From an uncultured Prevotella sp. (lineage in GTDB: Bacteria > Bacteroidota > Bacteroidia > Bacteroidales > Bacteroidaceae), in contig CAKQAD010000003.1 of assembly GCA_934215545.1 (NCBI GenBank), positions 1-64,000 of the forward strand: a stretch of DNA of 64,000 nt, in the 5' to 3' direction. How positions within the stretch are numbered: the stretch's first letter is position 1; every line of letters starts with the position of its first letter. The translations under genes were made by a program, and so were the position numbers. The notes below the pieces were generated by a model. That model had not been told where the DNA came from. It saw only the letters and a program-made list of their open reading frames with translations, and did not search any database. This document shows, one piece after another, positions 46,958 through 56,301 of this stretch.

Positions 46958-47212
46958 TTTACTAATCATCCTGCTCCAAGCAAACACTATCAACAATCCT
47001 AATTCTAACGACCGAATTGCGATTAAGACTGGCGAATGTTAATTATTTGGTTTAATTTATGTTAAATTTAAGTGTAACATGGCAAATGGTGTCTAAATGT
47101 TAAAATGCACTTTAAACACGGATATTGCAGAATAATCACACGATATGGCAGATTGAACATTTGGATAATTGCCGAAAAAGACATTTTTTCTTGATAAAAT
47201 AATCATCCAGTA
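46958..47212. other. AT-rich gap with no recognised feature
   Basis: About 250 bp of AT-rich sequence between the GH95 terminator and the next promoter. No ORF, repeat or clear hairpin was found on either strand. Confidence 0.5.
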
Positions 47213-47243
47213 TTTGCACTATTTAAAAGATTTATTATCTTTG
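47213..47243 (+). promoter_or_regulatory. Perfect promoter of the 155-residue protein gene
   Basis: TTTG at 47213-47216, exactly 19-bp spacer, TATCTTTG at 47236-47243. Leader of about 85 nt. Confidence 0.8.
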
Positions 47244-47333
47244 CAATGCAAATAATGCTTAGTGCGCAAGCCTGGGCAAGTGATATCGACAAAAACTGAA
47301 TAATACATATAGAAACTTTAAAATTTCAGACAC

Positions 47334-47801
47334 ATGAAGAAATTATTTTTGTTAGGAGCAATGTTGGTTAGCATGGCATGTAATGCCCAGTCGACATATC
47401 GTTTTCAAGACACTCAGGCACGTCTGCTTGATGTCAACAGCGATGCTTATGTTAAGCCACTTGTTGTAGACCTTGTTGTAGACAACGCCAAGGGTCGCGT
47501 AAAAGACGATTGGAACCTCACAAAGGATCAGGCAGAGAAGGAGCTCAAGGGCGACATCAGCAACATCCGTAGCTACGCCGTGTTCATGTCGTCACAGAAG
47601 CACAATTGCGACGTTATCGTGGCAGGTACCTTCCACATCCGCACCAACGATGCCGGCAACGGCTATGTGGTTACCCTCGTGGGCTATCCTGCAAGTTTCA
47701 AGAACTGGAAGTCGGTGGCACCAACCGATTACGATTGGATTCGCCTGAAGCAGTCTATCGACCGCTCTGATGTGCAGAAGACCAACGCTGTGCGCAAGTA
47801 A
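47334..47801 (+). CDS. Secreted protein of unknown function
   Basis: 155 residues with a signal peptide (MKKLFLLGAMLVSMACNAQ). Cleavage after NAQ or lipidation at Cys16 are both possible. The mature part is mixed alpha/beta, with VKPLVVDLVVDNAKGRV and IVAGTFHIRTNDAGNGYVVTLVGYPASFKNW. No family recognised. Followed 94 bp later by a beta-barrel protein gene, probably on the same transcript up to the terminator at 48618. Confidence 0.72.
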   Translation: MKKLFLLGAMLVSMACNAQSTYRFQDTQARLLDVNSDAYVKPLVVDLVVDNAKGRVKDDWNLTKDQAEKELKGDISNIRSYAVFMSSQKHNCDVIVAGTFHIRTNDAGNGYVVTLVGYPASFKNWKSVAPTDYDWIRLKQSIDRSDVQKTNAVRK

Positions 47802-47895
47802 CAGAATGCCTATGGTTGCGGCAGGCTCTTCAAGAATGTTGCACCAGGCGTGTAGTAACAATATTAGAATTACAAACATAAAATAATAAAATAAT

Positions 47896-48573
47896 ATGAA
47901 AAAGCTTTTCACAATGGCACTTGTAGCATTGTTTGCTCTTGCTGCAAATGCACAGATCGTATCTTCAAGAAGCGAGAGCATCCAGCGTGCTCCTAAGAAT
48001 CACACATCACAGTGGTATGTTCGTGCCGGTGTTGGTAGCGTAGGCATCTCTGGCAAGGAGTTTAAGGAATCTAAGTCTACATTCGGTTACGAAGTAGAGC
48101 TTGGCTATCAGAGATTCTTCAATGGCGCAGATGGTGCACACCTCGGCTTTGAATTTGGTATCCAGAACCGTGGCTGTAAGTTTGAGGTCGTTGATAGCTA
48201 TAATTATCATAATGACACATACACTACAAAGGACAATACATTCTCAACACTTCAGCTCAATGTTCAGCCAATCTTTGGTTGGAAGATTCCTGTAGGTGCT
48301 GGTTTCAGCGTAGACCCACACGTAGGTGTATTCTTTGGCTACGACCTCACAGGTTCAATGTCTGAAAACGACGATTTCGACTTCGGCGACTACAAGGATG
48401 CTGGTTGGAATGCATTCGATGCAGGTATGTCATTTGGTGTAGGTGCTTGGTACAAGAACTTCAACTTCGACCTCAAGTATAAGTACTCATTCACCAGCGC
48501 ATGGGAGCCAGACGATGAAGATGGCTGTGGCAACACCAATGGCTTCATGGTTACTGTAGCTTATGCGTTCTAA
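47896..48573 (+). CDS. Small outer-membrane beta-barrel protein
   Basis: 225 residues with signal peptide MKKLFTMALVALFALAANAQ. The mature part alternates hydrophobic and polar residues in amphipathic strands (WYVRAGVGSVGISG, YEVELGYQRFF, HLGFEFGIQNRG, FDLKYKYSF) and ends in VTVAYAF, a typical C-terminal Phe of Bam-inserted porins. About eight strands, similar to the OmpW/OprF-like barrel group. Function unknown. Confidence 0.8.
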   Translation: MKKLFTMALVALFALAANAQIVSSRSESIQRAPKNHTSQWYVRAGVGSVGISGKEFKESKSTFGYEVELGYQRFFNGADGAHLGFEFGIQNRGCKFEVVDSYNYHNDTYTTKDNTFSTLQLNVQPIFGWKIPVGAGFSVDPHVGVFFGYDLTGSMSENDDFDFGDYKDAGWNAFDAGMSFGVGAWYKNFNFDLKYKYSFTSAWEPDDEDGCGNTNGFMVTVAYAF

Positions 48574-48617
48574 TAATTATTGATCGTAATATAATAAAGA
48601 ATAGTAGTTTTTTTCAT

Positions 48618-48658
48618 CCAGTCATTGGGCGTGATGCCTGGTGACTGGTTTTTTTTTT
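48618..48658 (+). terminator. Terminator after the small beta-barrel gene
   Basis: Arms CCAGTCA (48618-48624) and TGACTGG (48642-48648) followed by ten T residues. Confidence 0.9.
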
Positions 48659-48829
48659 AACACAATATTTGCATCGTTTCAAGCCTCTGAGAATGCGATA
48701 TGAATCAGCAAGGCCATCGGCAGTGCACTTTTCGTGAGTTTTGAGCGTGCAATGGTTAAGACGCTATGCCACAACATGTTGTCGTGGTGCGCTGCGTTAG
48801 TGTGCAAGAAAGAGAAACCACAGAACCTA

Positions 48830-48989
48830 AAAAGCAGCCCACTTTTACATGAAAACAGGCCCACTTTTGTATGAAAAGCAGCCCACTTTTACATGCAATA
48901 TGGGCTTAAATGCATGTTGTAGAAGCCGTTTTTGGCATAAAAGCAGTGAAAATGCCATGCATATTAGTGTTTTTGTGATGCAAAAACAC
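48830..48989. repeat. Three 22-bp tandem units followed by hairpins
   Basis: Units at 48830-48851, 48852-48873 and 48874-48895 share AAAA, then GCCCACTTTT, then ATG; the first and third are identical and the middle one differs at five positions. Then come hairpins GCCCA/TGGGC (48881-48905), TGGCAT/ATGCCA (48933-48957) and GTGTTTTTG/CAAAAACAC (48967-48989, 5-nt loop). The rest of the 48659-49128 gap has no ORF; a lone TATATTTG at 49056-49063 is the best -7 candidate for the next gene. Confidence 0.75.
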
Positions 48990-49128
48990 CTTTAAAGCTG
49001 CGCATGGATTTCTATTTTGCAAATTTCATTTGTAACAATTTGGCTAAATGAAAAATATATTTGCATGCGCAAAATGGCGGAAAAATAGAACAGTGATGAC
49101 CCCCAACAACCCACAATAGCAAAGAGTA

Positions 49129-49719
49129 ATGAAACTGATTTCAACCTTACGCATAGCGCTGCTGTCCGTTTTGCTGTCGCTTACGGCAGGCAATGCTGTT
49201 GCAGCCGACAAGATAGCCGAGTATTATCAATCCTATTATAATGAGCTCAACGATGTGTATGCCGACAGCACGGCAGAAACCATCTATGTGTTTGTACATT
49301 CGCTCGAGAAGCAATCGCTTCGCTCGCTGGTGCTCACCGGTCAGGACGACATCCGCAGGCATGCAGAGTGGGTGATACGTCTTGCCGATGCCCTTGAGCC
49401 GGCTGCCAAGAGTCGCAGCCGTAGTATTGTGAAAGCCCAAGAACCCTTGAAAGTAAATCTGAAATACTCTGTCGATGGCGAGTGGCGTGAGGACAGCGTC
49501 ATGCTCAAAGCCACGTTAGAAAGCAAGAAACGCCAGCTGGTGTTGCACCTTGGCGTAGACAAGATAAAAGATGCCGATGGGAAGCGTCGTGGCGGATTTC
49601 GCCTCTCCTTCACATCAGCCTCCGACACACGCGAGTTTGCAGAGATGCTCGGCAAGTGCTATCATGCAGTGCCCATGCGCCCAATGGGTGCCACCGATAG
49701 CAACATAATAATACGCTGA
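49129..49719 (+). CDS. Exported protein of unknown function
   Basis: 196 residues. A signal peptide ends near GNAVAA (about 26). The mature protein is charged, with a helical first part (EYYQSYYNELNDVYADS) and a later set of short strands. No metal, lipid or catalytic motif is visible and I do not recognise the family. It is isolated: a large gap lies upstream and a convergent gene starts 33 bp downstream. Confidence 0.65.
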   Translation: MKLISTLRIALLSVLLSLTAGNAVAADKIAEYYQSYYNELNDVYADSTAETIYVFVHSLEKQSLRSLVLTGQDDIRRHAEWVIRLADALEPAAKSRSRSIVKAQEPLKVNLKYSVDGEWREDSVMLKATLESKKRQLVLHLGVDKIKDADGKRRGGFRLSFTSASDTREFAEMLGKCYHAVPMRPMGATDSNIIIR

Positions 49720-49752
49720 TTGTGCCATCGGTGCAGGGTAGGGCAGTGGCAA

Positions 49753-50775
49753 CTATTGTCTTTTGAGCAGTTGCCGGGCATATTCTATTATGGTGTCGTG
49801 CCCTTTCAGCAGGTCGGCCTGTTGCAGCGCCACCCTATGGTCGGGCTCCATGCCAAACTCCACCGACTGCTTGTTGCGGTCGTACATGGGGCATGCCGAT
49901 AGCCTCACGCTCCATCCGTTGGGCAGTTCGCTTGAGAACGGCATGCCAGCGCCGCCCCCCGTATTGTCGCCCACGATGGCCACATTGTTGAAGCAGCGCA
50001 TATACTTCACAAATTCGTTGGCAGCACTATACACAGCCCGGTTGGTGAGCACCGCCACGGGCTTTTGCCATCTTATGCCCTTCGACGGCTTTATGCGCTG
50101 CTCCTGCAGCTCAGAGAAGTCGGAGTGTCCCTTCCCCGTCTTATGTTGCAGATAGCCCACCATCACCTCGTTATTGGTGAAGCGTGCCGCCAGTTGTTCG
50201 GCAGTGGTGAGCATGCCCCCGCCATTGTCGCGTATGTCGATGATTAGTGCGTTGCATGGAGCCAGATAGTAGAGCACATCGTCGAGATTACCCTCGCCGA
50301 TGGCGTTGGCAAACGATGGCAGGCGTATGTAGCCGATATTGTCGTCGAGTCGGCGGTAGCGCATGCCCGATGCTATGCGATAGTCGGTGCCCAAGTATTT
50401 TGTTATGAGCGTGTCGCTGATGTTCGACGGATAATTTTCGTGCCACGACCAGTTGCGTGCCATGTCCCACGACGAATACATGTTGACATGCCCGTCGCGC
50501 AGCTCGCCCAGCATACTGCCCAGCACCTCAAACAGCTGCGCATTGGTGAGGCTATTGTCTACCTGAGCCGAGTATTTGGCATACACAGCATTCCAGTCGA
50601 GTCCATATTGCGCTTGTTTATAGTCGAAGAAGCAGTAGTGCTCGTCGATAATATGCCATAGCGCCTCGAAGTTGCCTCGCGGGTCGTCGTTGTATTCCTC
50701 CTCGTCGATGCAGCTCGAAAGCGAGCACATAGCTATGAACATATATAATAATGTGTGCAGGTGTTTGCGAATCAT
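49753..50775 (-). CDS. S41-family (tail-specific/C-terminal processing) peptidase lipoprotein
   Basis: 340 residues. A lipoprotein signal ends in SLSSC (Cys22). The S41 core shows LGELRDGHVNMY, IIDIRDNGGGMLTTAEQLA and the catalytic Ser in LTNRAVYSAANEFV; the general-base Lys is not obvious at its classic place. No PDZ domain is clear, as in short Bacteroidota members. It acts in the periplasm or at the surface. Third gene of the parC-DUF3316 unit, 18 bp after its neighbour. Confidence 0.85.
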   Translation of the reverse strand: MIRKHLHTLLYMFIAMCSLSSCIDEEEYNDDPRGNFEALWHIIDEHYCFFDYKQAQYGLDWNAVYAKYSAQVDNSLTNAQLFEVLGSMLGELRDGHVNMYSSWDMARNWSWHENYPSNISDTLITKYLGTDYRIASGMRYRRLDDNIGYIRLPSFANAIGEGNLDDVLYYLAPCNALIIDIRDNGGGMLTTAEQLAARFTNNEVMVGYLQHKTGKGHSDFSELQEQRIKPSKGIRWQKPVAVLTNRAVYSAANEFVKYMRCFNNVAIVGDNTGGGAGMPFSSELPNGWSVRLSACPMYDRNKQSVEFGMEPDHRVALQQADLLKGHDTIIEYARQLLKRQ

Positions 50776-50793
50776 GCGTTAAGTGTGTAGGTT

Positions 50794-51735
50794 TTATTGT
50801 TTCAGCGTTCTGAATGTCTTCACCACGCCCACCATAAAGGCATGCGTATAGACGTGAGTCTTTAGGTTGTTCACCTGCGATTGGTCTATAATTCCCAGAT
50901 ATCCCACGCGCCATTTGGTGCGCCCGATGTTCAGGTCGAGAGTAAGCATCTGCCTGAACGATGGCGTGGCTGCAATTGTTGTAGGCACAATGTTATGGTC
51001 GTAGTTGCCGCGTGTGAATATCTCGTAGTACGACTGTCCGTAGTTAGGCGAGAACATCACCCCCAGCAGCGGTGCCGACGCCTCGTAGTGCAGCACCAGC
51101 GGGAAGCCTGCCTCTGCAGAGCCTATGGGCTTGAACGCCCCCGATAGGCTCGCCCTGCCCAAGTAATAATCGGCAGCCACTGTAGGTTCGATGTTTATGC
51201 TCACCCTTGCGTTGGCAGGATTGTTGCTATTGCGCGTGTTGTAGACAAACCCCAGGTTGGCAGCAACGGAGCCTCCCGCCATGATATGCAGCGGATGCTG
51301 CCACAGGCGCATGCTCCATCGGTGCATCAGTGAGTAGCGGAAGGCGTAAGCCCCCGCCATTTCGTTGCCGTTGCTGGCGCGGTTGTCGGCAAATGCAATG
51401 TTGCCCTCGTGCACAAACTGGTTGACCCATTGCGATGAGTCCTTCTCGCGTCGGGTGTGCGACATTATGCGCACATCAATGCCCCGATATTTCTCGGGCG
51501 ACAGATAGGTGTCGAGAATGTTCGTGTAGCCCACGCCCGCAAGCAGCACATTGGTCTTGCGTGTGGCAGGCAGCAGCACGGCACCACCATTGTGGCATGC
51601 CTTGCCGCCGATGTGTGGAGCCTGGCAGCTATCGTGGCGTGCTGTGTTGCAGGCGGTTGCAGGTGCTTGTGCGGTGGCAGTGAGCACCGTCGTAAGCCCC
51701 ACGAGCATTGTTGCCAACATTCTATAGATTTTCAT
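50794..51735 (-). CDS. DUF3316-type secreted protein
   Basis: 313 residues with a signal peptide (MLATMLVGLTTVLTATAQ). The mature protein consists of many beta strands with motifs ILDTYLSPEKYRGIDVRIMSHTRRE, GGSVAANLGFVYNTRNSNNPANA and YEIFTRGNYDHNIVP, matching what I know of the DUF3316 group, an outer-membrane-associated family of Bacteroidota. Its first codons overlap the end of parC by 14 bp, so translation is likely coupled. Function unknown. Confidence 0.7.
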   Translation of the reverse strand: MKIYRMLATMLVGLTTVLTATAQAPATACNTARHDSCQAPHIGGKACHNGGAVLLPATRKTNVLLAGVGYTNILDTYLSPEKYRGIDVRIMSHTRREKDSSQWVNQFVHEGNIAFADNRASNGNEMAGAYAFRYSLMHRWSMRLWQHPLHIMAGGSVAANLGFVYNTRNSNNPANARVSINIEPTVAADYYLGRASLSGAFKPIGSAEAGFPLVLHYEASAPLLGVMFSPNYGQSYYEIFTRGNYDHNIVPTTIAATPSFRQMLTLDLNIGRTKWRVGYLGIIDQSQVNNLKTHVYTHAFMVGVVKTFRTLKQ

Positions 51736-54541
51736 TCTCGCTAAAGAGGTTTAGTTGTCCGGTCATCTCGTCGATCACCTGCTGCTGGCTCTTGCCGGCA
51801 TCCGGGTCGAGATTTTCCTGTTCCTCGTTGTCATCGTCGTTGTCGTCGGTCTCCGGTTCAGGGAATCGTGTAGGCTCCAGTTCTTTCACACCATCCACAT
51901 CGAGTGTAGTGACGCGCTTTCCCTTAGCCTTGAAGCCCTTAACGCCGATAAACTCCTCCGCATCGATTTCCATTGGAGCACGCTGCGTGATGCTACCGTC
52001 GGCACCCACTGTAGGCGTCATCGTTACCTCGAAGCGTGGGTAAGGCGTGTCGGTGAGCAGCACCAGCTGGCTTTGAGCATTGTCGCCGATATAGTTTTGC
52101 AGGCGCTTTATTGCCTCCATGCGGAAACGCTTGATGTAGAGATTGTTGTCGTTGTCGGCATCGAAGAGCACCGCTGTCCACACCTTGTCAGGATTCCACT
52201 TCTCTATGATTTTGATGTTCGACTCATAGTGGTTGTTGGCATCGAAGTTAGAGATGTAGAAGTTGCCATCGTCGAGCACCACGAGAATAGAATCCTCGTC
52301 GTAGAACTCGCCCAGCAAGCGTCCGTGCTCGTCGTAGTTGAGGCGGTTTACATCCGGGTCGTACCACACCTTGCGTCCGCCCAGTGTAGAGTGTCCGTGA
52401 CTTTTCAGTCCGATGCGGTGTATAGGGTTTCGTGTCACGAGGTTGCCCTTGCTTGTGCGCCCCTTGATGGCAATGTCCGAAAAATCCTTCTCAATGAAGA
52501 TGCGCTTCAGCTTAGGGTTAGCCTCGAGTGTCACCTTTATCACTTCCGCCTCGCCGTTGGGGTTGGCGGTGAAGTAGAGCACGCGTGTGCCCGGAGTGCC
52601 CTGTGTGAGATCATACTCCTTGCCGGTGGTCATGGTAGGCACAAAGAAGCGCTTGATGTAAGCCGCGCCAGCCTTGCCATCGCGATACACCACATTATAT
52701 ATGGTGCGCTTATCGTTCTTCTTGAACACCTGCACATGCAGAATGTTCTTGCCCACGAATATCTTGTCGGCCACATGCACCATTTTGTATTTGCCATCCT
52801 TGAAGAACACGATGATGTCGTCGATGTCGGAGCAGTTGCACACAAACTCGTCTTTCTTCAGTCCGGTGCCGATAAATCCCTCCTGACGGTTGATGTAGAG
52901 CTTCTGGTTGGCCTCTACCACCTTCGAAGCCTCGATGGTGTCGAAATTCTTTATCTCCGTGTGGCGTGGATGATCCTTGCCATACTTCTGCTTTATGAAC
53001 TCAAACCACTCTATCGTTACCTCGGTCATGTGCGCCAGGTCGTGCTCGATGTCGGCAAGCTCCGCCTTGATGCGTGCAATGAGTTCGTCGGCCTTATCCT
53101 TGTTGTATTTCAGGATGCGCTGCATCTTTATCTCGAGCAGTCGCAGAATGTCGTCGCGTGTGATGTCGCGGTGGAAGGTATATTCCACCATCTCCTGCAC
53201 CAGGTTGCCGTCGGCGCTGTTCTTGTAGGCAGGCACTCTGAACACCTGGTTCTTGAAAGGCTCCAGCTTTGTGTCGATGAATGCCACCACCTCGTCTTGC
53301 GACTTTGCCTGTTCGAATTTGCGCTCCTTGTATATTCTCTCTTCGATGAATATACGTTCCAGCGACGAGAAGAACAACTGCTCTTCGAGCTCGCCCTTGC
53401 GTATGAGCAGCTCCTTGCGCAGCAGTCCCATGGTGGTGTCGGTGGAGTGTCGCAGCACATCGCTGACGGTGAGGAAGCACGGCTTGTTGTCTTCTATCAC
53501 GCAGCAGTTGGGCGAGATGTTTATCTCGCAGTCGGAGAAGGCATATAGCGCATCTATCGTCTTGTCCGACGACACACCAGGCGCCAGATGCACCTGAATC
53601 TCCACCTCGGCAGCCGTATTGTCGTCGACCTTCTTAGCCTTTATCTTGCCCTTGTCGATGGCACGCAGTATGGAGTCGATAAGCGTGGTGGTGGTTTTCG
53701 AGAATGGTATCTCGCGGATGACGATAGTCTTCGAGTCGAGCTTCTCTATCTTTGCGCGCACCTTCACCATGCCTCCACGCTGTCCGTCGTTATATTTTGC
53801 CACATCGATAAATCCGCCTGTGGGGAAGTCGGGATACAGGCAGAACTCCTCGCCACGCAGATAGTGTATGGCGGCATCGCATATCTCCACGAGGTTGTGT
53901 GGCAATATCTTGGAGCTCAAGCCCACAGCGATGCCCTCTGCACCCTGCGCCAGCAGCAGTGGAAATTTGGCAGGCAACGTGATAGGCTCCTTGTTGCGTC
54001 CGTCGTAAGACAGCTGCCACTCCGTGGTCTTAGGGTTGAACACCACATCGAGGGCAAACTTCGACAGGCGTGCCTCGATGTATCGAGGCGCCGCAGCACG
54101 GTCGCCAGTGAGGATATTGCCCCAGTTGCCCTGGCAGTCGACGAGCAAGTCCTTCTGTCCCATCTGCACAAGAGCGTCGCCGATAGAGGCATCGCCGTGC
54201 GGGTGGAACTGCATGGTGTGACCCACGATGTTGGCCACTTTATTGTATCTGCCGTCGTCCATACGCTTCATAGAGTGCAGAATGCGTCGCTGCACGGGTT
54301 TCAATCCGTCTTCGATATGCGGCACTGCACGCTCAAGTATTACGTATGAAGCATAGTCAAGAAACCAGTTCTGATACATGCCGCTAAGATGGTGTACGGC
54401 AGATGCATCAAATCTGTTCACAGGCTTGTAGTCGGAGTGCTTTGTGGTGGATGCTTCGGCAACCTCGGCATCTTGCGTGCCGTCGTCGTTGGTGTCGTTT
54501 CTCACATCCAGCTCTTCACTGTCTTTTATCTCGTCGTCCAT
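51722..54541 (-). CDS. parC: DNA topoisomerase IV subunit A
   Basis: 939 residues. An acidic N-terminal tail of about 40 residues precedes the breakage-reunion domain. The active Tyr154 lies in AAAPRYIEARL. The fluoroquinolone region reads HPHGDASIGDAL, with Ala118 at the position of GyrA Ser83. A coiled coil (about 450-520) and a C-terminal beta-propeller follow, ending in an acidic tail. It decatenates chromosomes with ParE, which is not in the window. The C-terminal domain lacks a GyrA-box as expected for ParC. Confidence 0.9.
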   Translation of the reverse strand: MDDEIKDSEELDVRNDTNDDGTQDAEVAEASTTKHSDYKPVNRFDASAVHHLSGMYQNWFLDYASYVILERAVPHIEDGLKPVQRRILHSMKRMDDGRYNKVANIVGHTMQFHPHGDASIGDALVQMGQKDLLVDCQGNWGNILTGDRAAAPRYIEARLSKFALDVVFNPKTTEWQLSYDGRNKEPITLPAKFPLLLAQGAEGIAVGLSSKILPHNLVEICDAAIHYLRGEEFCLYPDFPTGGFIDVAKYNDGQRGGMVKVRAKIEKLDSKTIVIREIPFSKTTTTLIDSILRAIDKGKIKAKKVDDNTAAEVEIQVHLAPGVSSDKTIDALYAFSDCEINISPNCCVIEDNKPCFLTVSDVLRHSTDTTMGLLRKELLIRKGELEEQLFFSSLERIFIEERIYKERKFEQAKSQDEVVAFIDTKLEPFKNQVFRVPAYKNSADGNLVQEMVEYTFHRDITRDDILRLLEIKMQRILKYNKDKADELIARIKAELADIEHDLAHMTEVTIEWFEFIKQKYGKDHPRHTEIKNFDTIEASKVVEANQKLYINRQEGFIGTGLKKDEFVCNCSDIDDIIVFFKDGKYKMVHVADKIFVGKNILHVQVFKKNDKRTIYNVVYRDGKAGAAYIKRFFVPTMTTGKEYDLTQGTPGTRVLYFTANPNGEAEVIKVTLEANPKLKRIFIEKDFSDIAIKGRTSKGNLVTRNPIHRIGLKSHGHSTLGGRKVWYDPDVNRLNYDEHGRLLGEFYDEDSILVVLDDGNFYISNFDANNHYESNIKIIEKWNPDKVWTAVLFDADNDNNLYIKRFRMEAIKRLQNYIGDNAQSQLVLLTDTPYPRFEVTMTPTVGADGSITQRAPMEIDAEEFIGVKGFKAKGKRVTTLDVDGVKELEPTRFPEPETDDNDDDNEEQENLDPDAGKSQQQVIDEMTGQLNLFSENENL

Positions 54542-54582
54542 AAAAATGTCGTGTGGGTTGTTAGTATGCTATTAGTCAATAG

Positions 54583-54590
54583 CAAAGGTA
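54583..54590 (-). promoter_or_regulatory. -7 element of the parC operon
   Basis: TACCTTTG on the minus strand, about 42 bp upstream of the parC ATG. No clear -33 box. Confidence 0.5.
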
Positions 54591-54687
54591 CTAAAAAAAA
54601 CGGAAATTGTGGGCTGACAGCCCCGTTTCATGCCCATGTTTCATAACATTTAACTTGTAGAACGTAAGGAAATCAGTCAAAAAAGCG

Positions 54688-54695
54688 TAACTTTG
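54688..54695 (+). promoter_or_regulatory. -7 element of glyS
   Basis: TAACTTTG about 41 bp before the glyS ATG, divergent from the parC element. No clear -33 box. Confidence 0.5.
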
Positions 54696-54736
54696 CAGAA
54701 TATTGAATATTAGATTAAAACAAAACATATACTACA

Positions 54737-56278
54737 ATGGCACAAGAAGACGTTTTCAAGAAAATCGTTAGTCACTGCAAGGAGTACGGATTTGTGTTCC
54801 CAAGCAGCGATATTTATGACGGCCTGGGCGCAGTGTACGACTACGGACAGAACGGTGTAGAACTCAAGAACAACATTAAGGAATACTGGTGGAAGAGCAT
54901 GGTGTTGCTGCACGAGAACATCGTGGGCATCGACTCTGCCATCTTCATGCACCCTACTATCTGGAAGGCAAGCGGACACGTGGACGCTTTCAACGACCCT
55001 CTTATTGACAACCGCGACTCTAAGAAACGCTATCGTGCCGATGTGCTCATCGAAGATCAGATTGCCAAGTACGACGAGAAGATAGAGAAGGAGATTGCCA
55101 AGGCACGCAAGCGCTTCGGCGACTCATTCGACGAGGCTCAGTTCCGCGCCACCAACGGTCGCGTGCTCGAGCATCAGCAGAAGCGCGACGCACTGCACGA
55201 GCGTTACACAAAGGCAATGCAGGGCCCAGACCTTGCCGAGCTGAAGCAGATAATCATTGATGAGGAAATAGTAGACCCCATCAGCGGCACAAAGAACTGG
55301 ACCGACGTGCGCCAGTTTAACCTCATGTTCTCTACAGAAATGGGATCTACTGCCGACGGTTCAATGAAGGTGTATCTGCGTCCGGAAACAGCACAGGGCA
55401 TCTTCGTAAACTACCTCAACGTGCAGAAGACCGGTCGCATGAAGATTCCTTTCGGTATCGCACAGATAGGTAAGGCATTCCGCAACGAAATCGTGGCTCG
55501 TCAGTTCATATTCCGTATGCGCGAGTTCGAGCAGATGGAGATGCAGTTCTTCGTAAAGCCTGGTACAGAGCTCGGCTTCTTCCAGGACTGGAAGCAGATA
55601 CGTATGAAGTGGCACCAGAACCTCGGCTTCGGCGCAGAGAACTATCGCTTCCACGACCACGAGAAGCTGGCACACTATGCCAATGCAGCCACCGACATCG
55701 AGTTCCGCATGCCATTCGGCTTCAAGGAGGTAGAGGGTGTGCACAGCCGCACCAACTTCGACCTTTCACAGCACGAGAAGTTCTCGGGCCGCTCAATAAA
55801 ATACTTCGATCCTCAGACAAAGGAGTCGTACACTCCGTATGTCATCGAGACATCTATCGGCGTAGACCGTATGTTCCTGAGCGTTATGTGCCACTCTTAT
55901 CGTGAGGAGCAGCTCGAGAATGGCGAGACACGCGTGGTGCTCATGTTGCCACCAGCACTTGCACCTACCAAACTTGCTGTGCTGCCACTCGTGAAGAAAG
56001 ACGGACTGCCAGAAAAGGCACGCGAGATAGTGAACAATCTGAAGTTCCACTTCAACACACACTACGACGAGAAGGACACCATCGGCAAGCGCTATCGCCG
56101 TCAGGACGCCGTGGGAACACCTTACTGCGTGACCGTCGACTACGACACTCTCACCGACAACACCGTGACACTGCGCTTCCGCGACACCATGGAGCAGGAG
56201 CGTGTGAGCATAGACCAGCTGCAGAGCATCATCGAGGATAAGGTGAGCATCTCCAGCCTCCTCAAGAAACTTCAGTAA
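54737..56278 (+). CDS. glyS: Glycyl-tRNA synthetase (class II, single-chain type)
   Basis: 513 residues, the alpha2 (eukaryote-like) form. Class II motifs are visible: motif 2 around FRNEIVARQFIFRMREFEQMEMQFF-type sequence (about 245-270) and motif 3 SIGVDRMFLSVM near residue 377. The C-terminal anticodon-binding domain starts at LAPTKLAVLPLV. It charges tRNA-Gly. Followed 23 bp later by an FKBP-type lipoprotein gene on the same strand. Confidence 0.95.
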   Translation: MAQEDVFKKIVSHCKEYGFVFPSSDIYDGLGAVYDYGQNGVELKNNIKEYWWKSMVLLHENIVGIDSAIFMHPTIWKASGHVDAFNDPLIDNRDSKKRYRADVLIEDQIAKYDEKIEKEIAKARKRFGDSFDEAQFRATNGRVLEHQQKRDALHERYTKAMQGPDLAELKQIIIDEEIVDPISGTKNWTDVRQFNLMFSTEMGSTADGSMKVYLRPETAQGIFVNYLNVQKTGRMKIPFGIAQIGKAFRNEIVARQFIFRMREFEQMEMQFFVKPGTELGFFQDWKQIRMKWHQNLGFGAENYRFHDHEKLAHYANAATDIEFRMPFGFKEVEGVHSRTNFDLSQHEKFSGRSIKYFDPQTKESYTPYVIETSIGVDRMFLSVMCHSYREEQLENGETRVVLMLPPALAPTKLAVLPLVKKDGLPEKAREIVNNLKFHFNTHYDEKDTIGKRYRRQDAVGTPYCVTVDYDTLTDNTVTLRFRDTMEQERVSIDQLQSIIEDKVSISSLLKKLQ

Positions 56279-56301
56279 GAATATCACATTATCAACGATA
56301 A

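Noticed and set aside
51755-53548. A 597-codon open frame on the plus strand opposite parC
   Set aside because: It is antisense to a well-conserved gene and has no promoter, family motif or sensible composition. The long opening follows from codon bias of parC.
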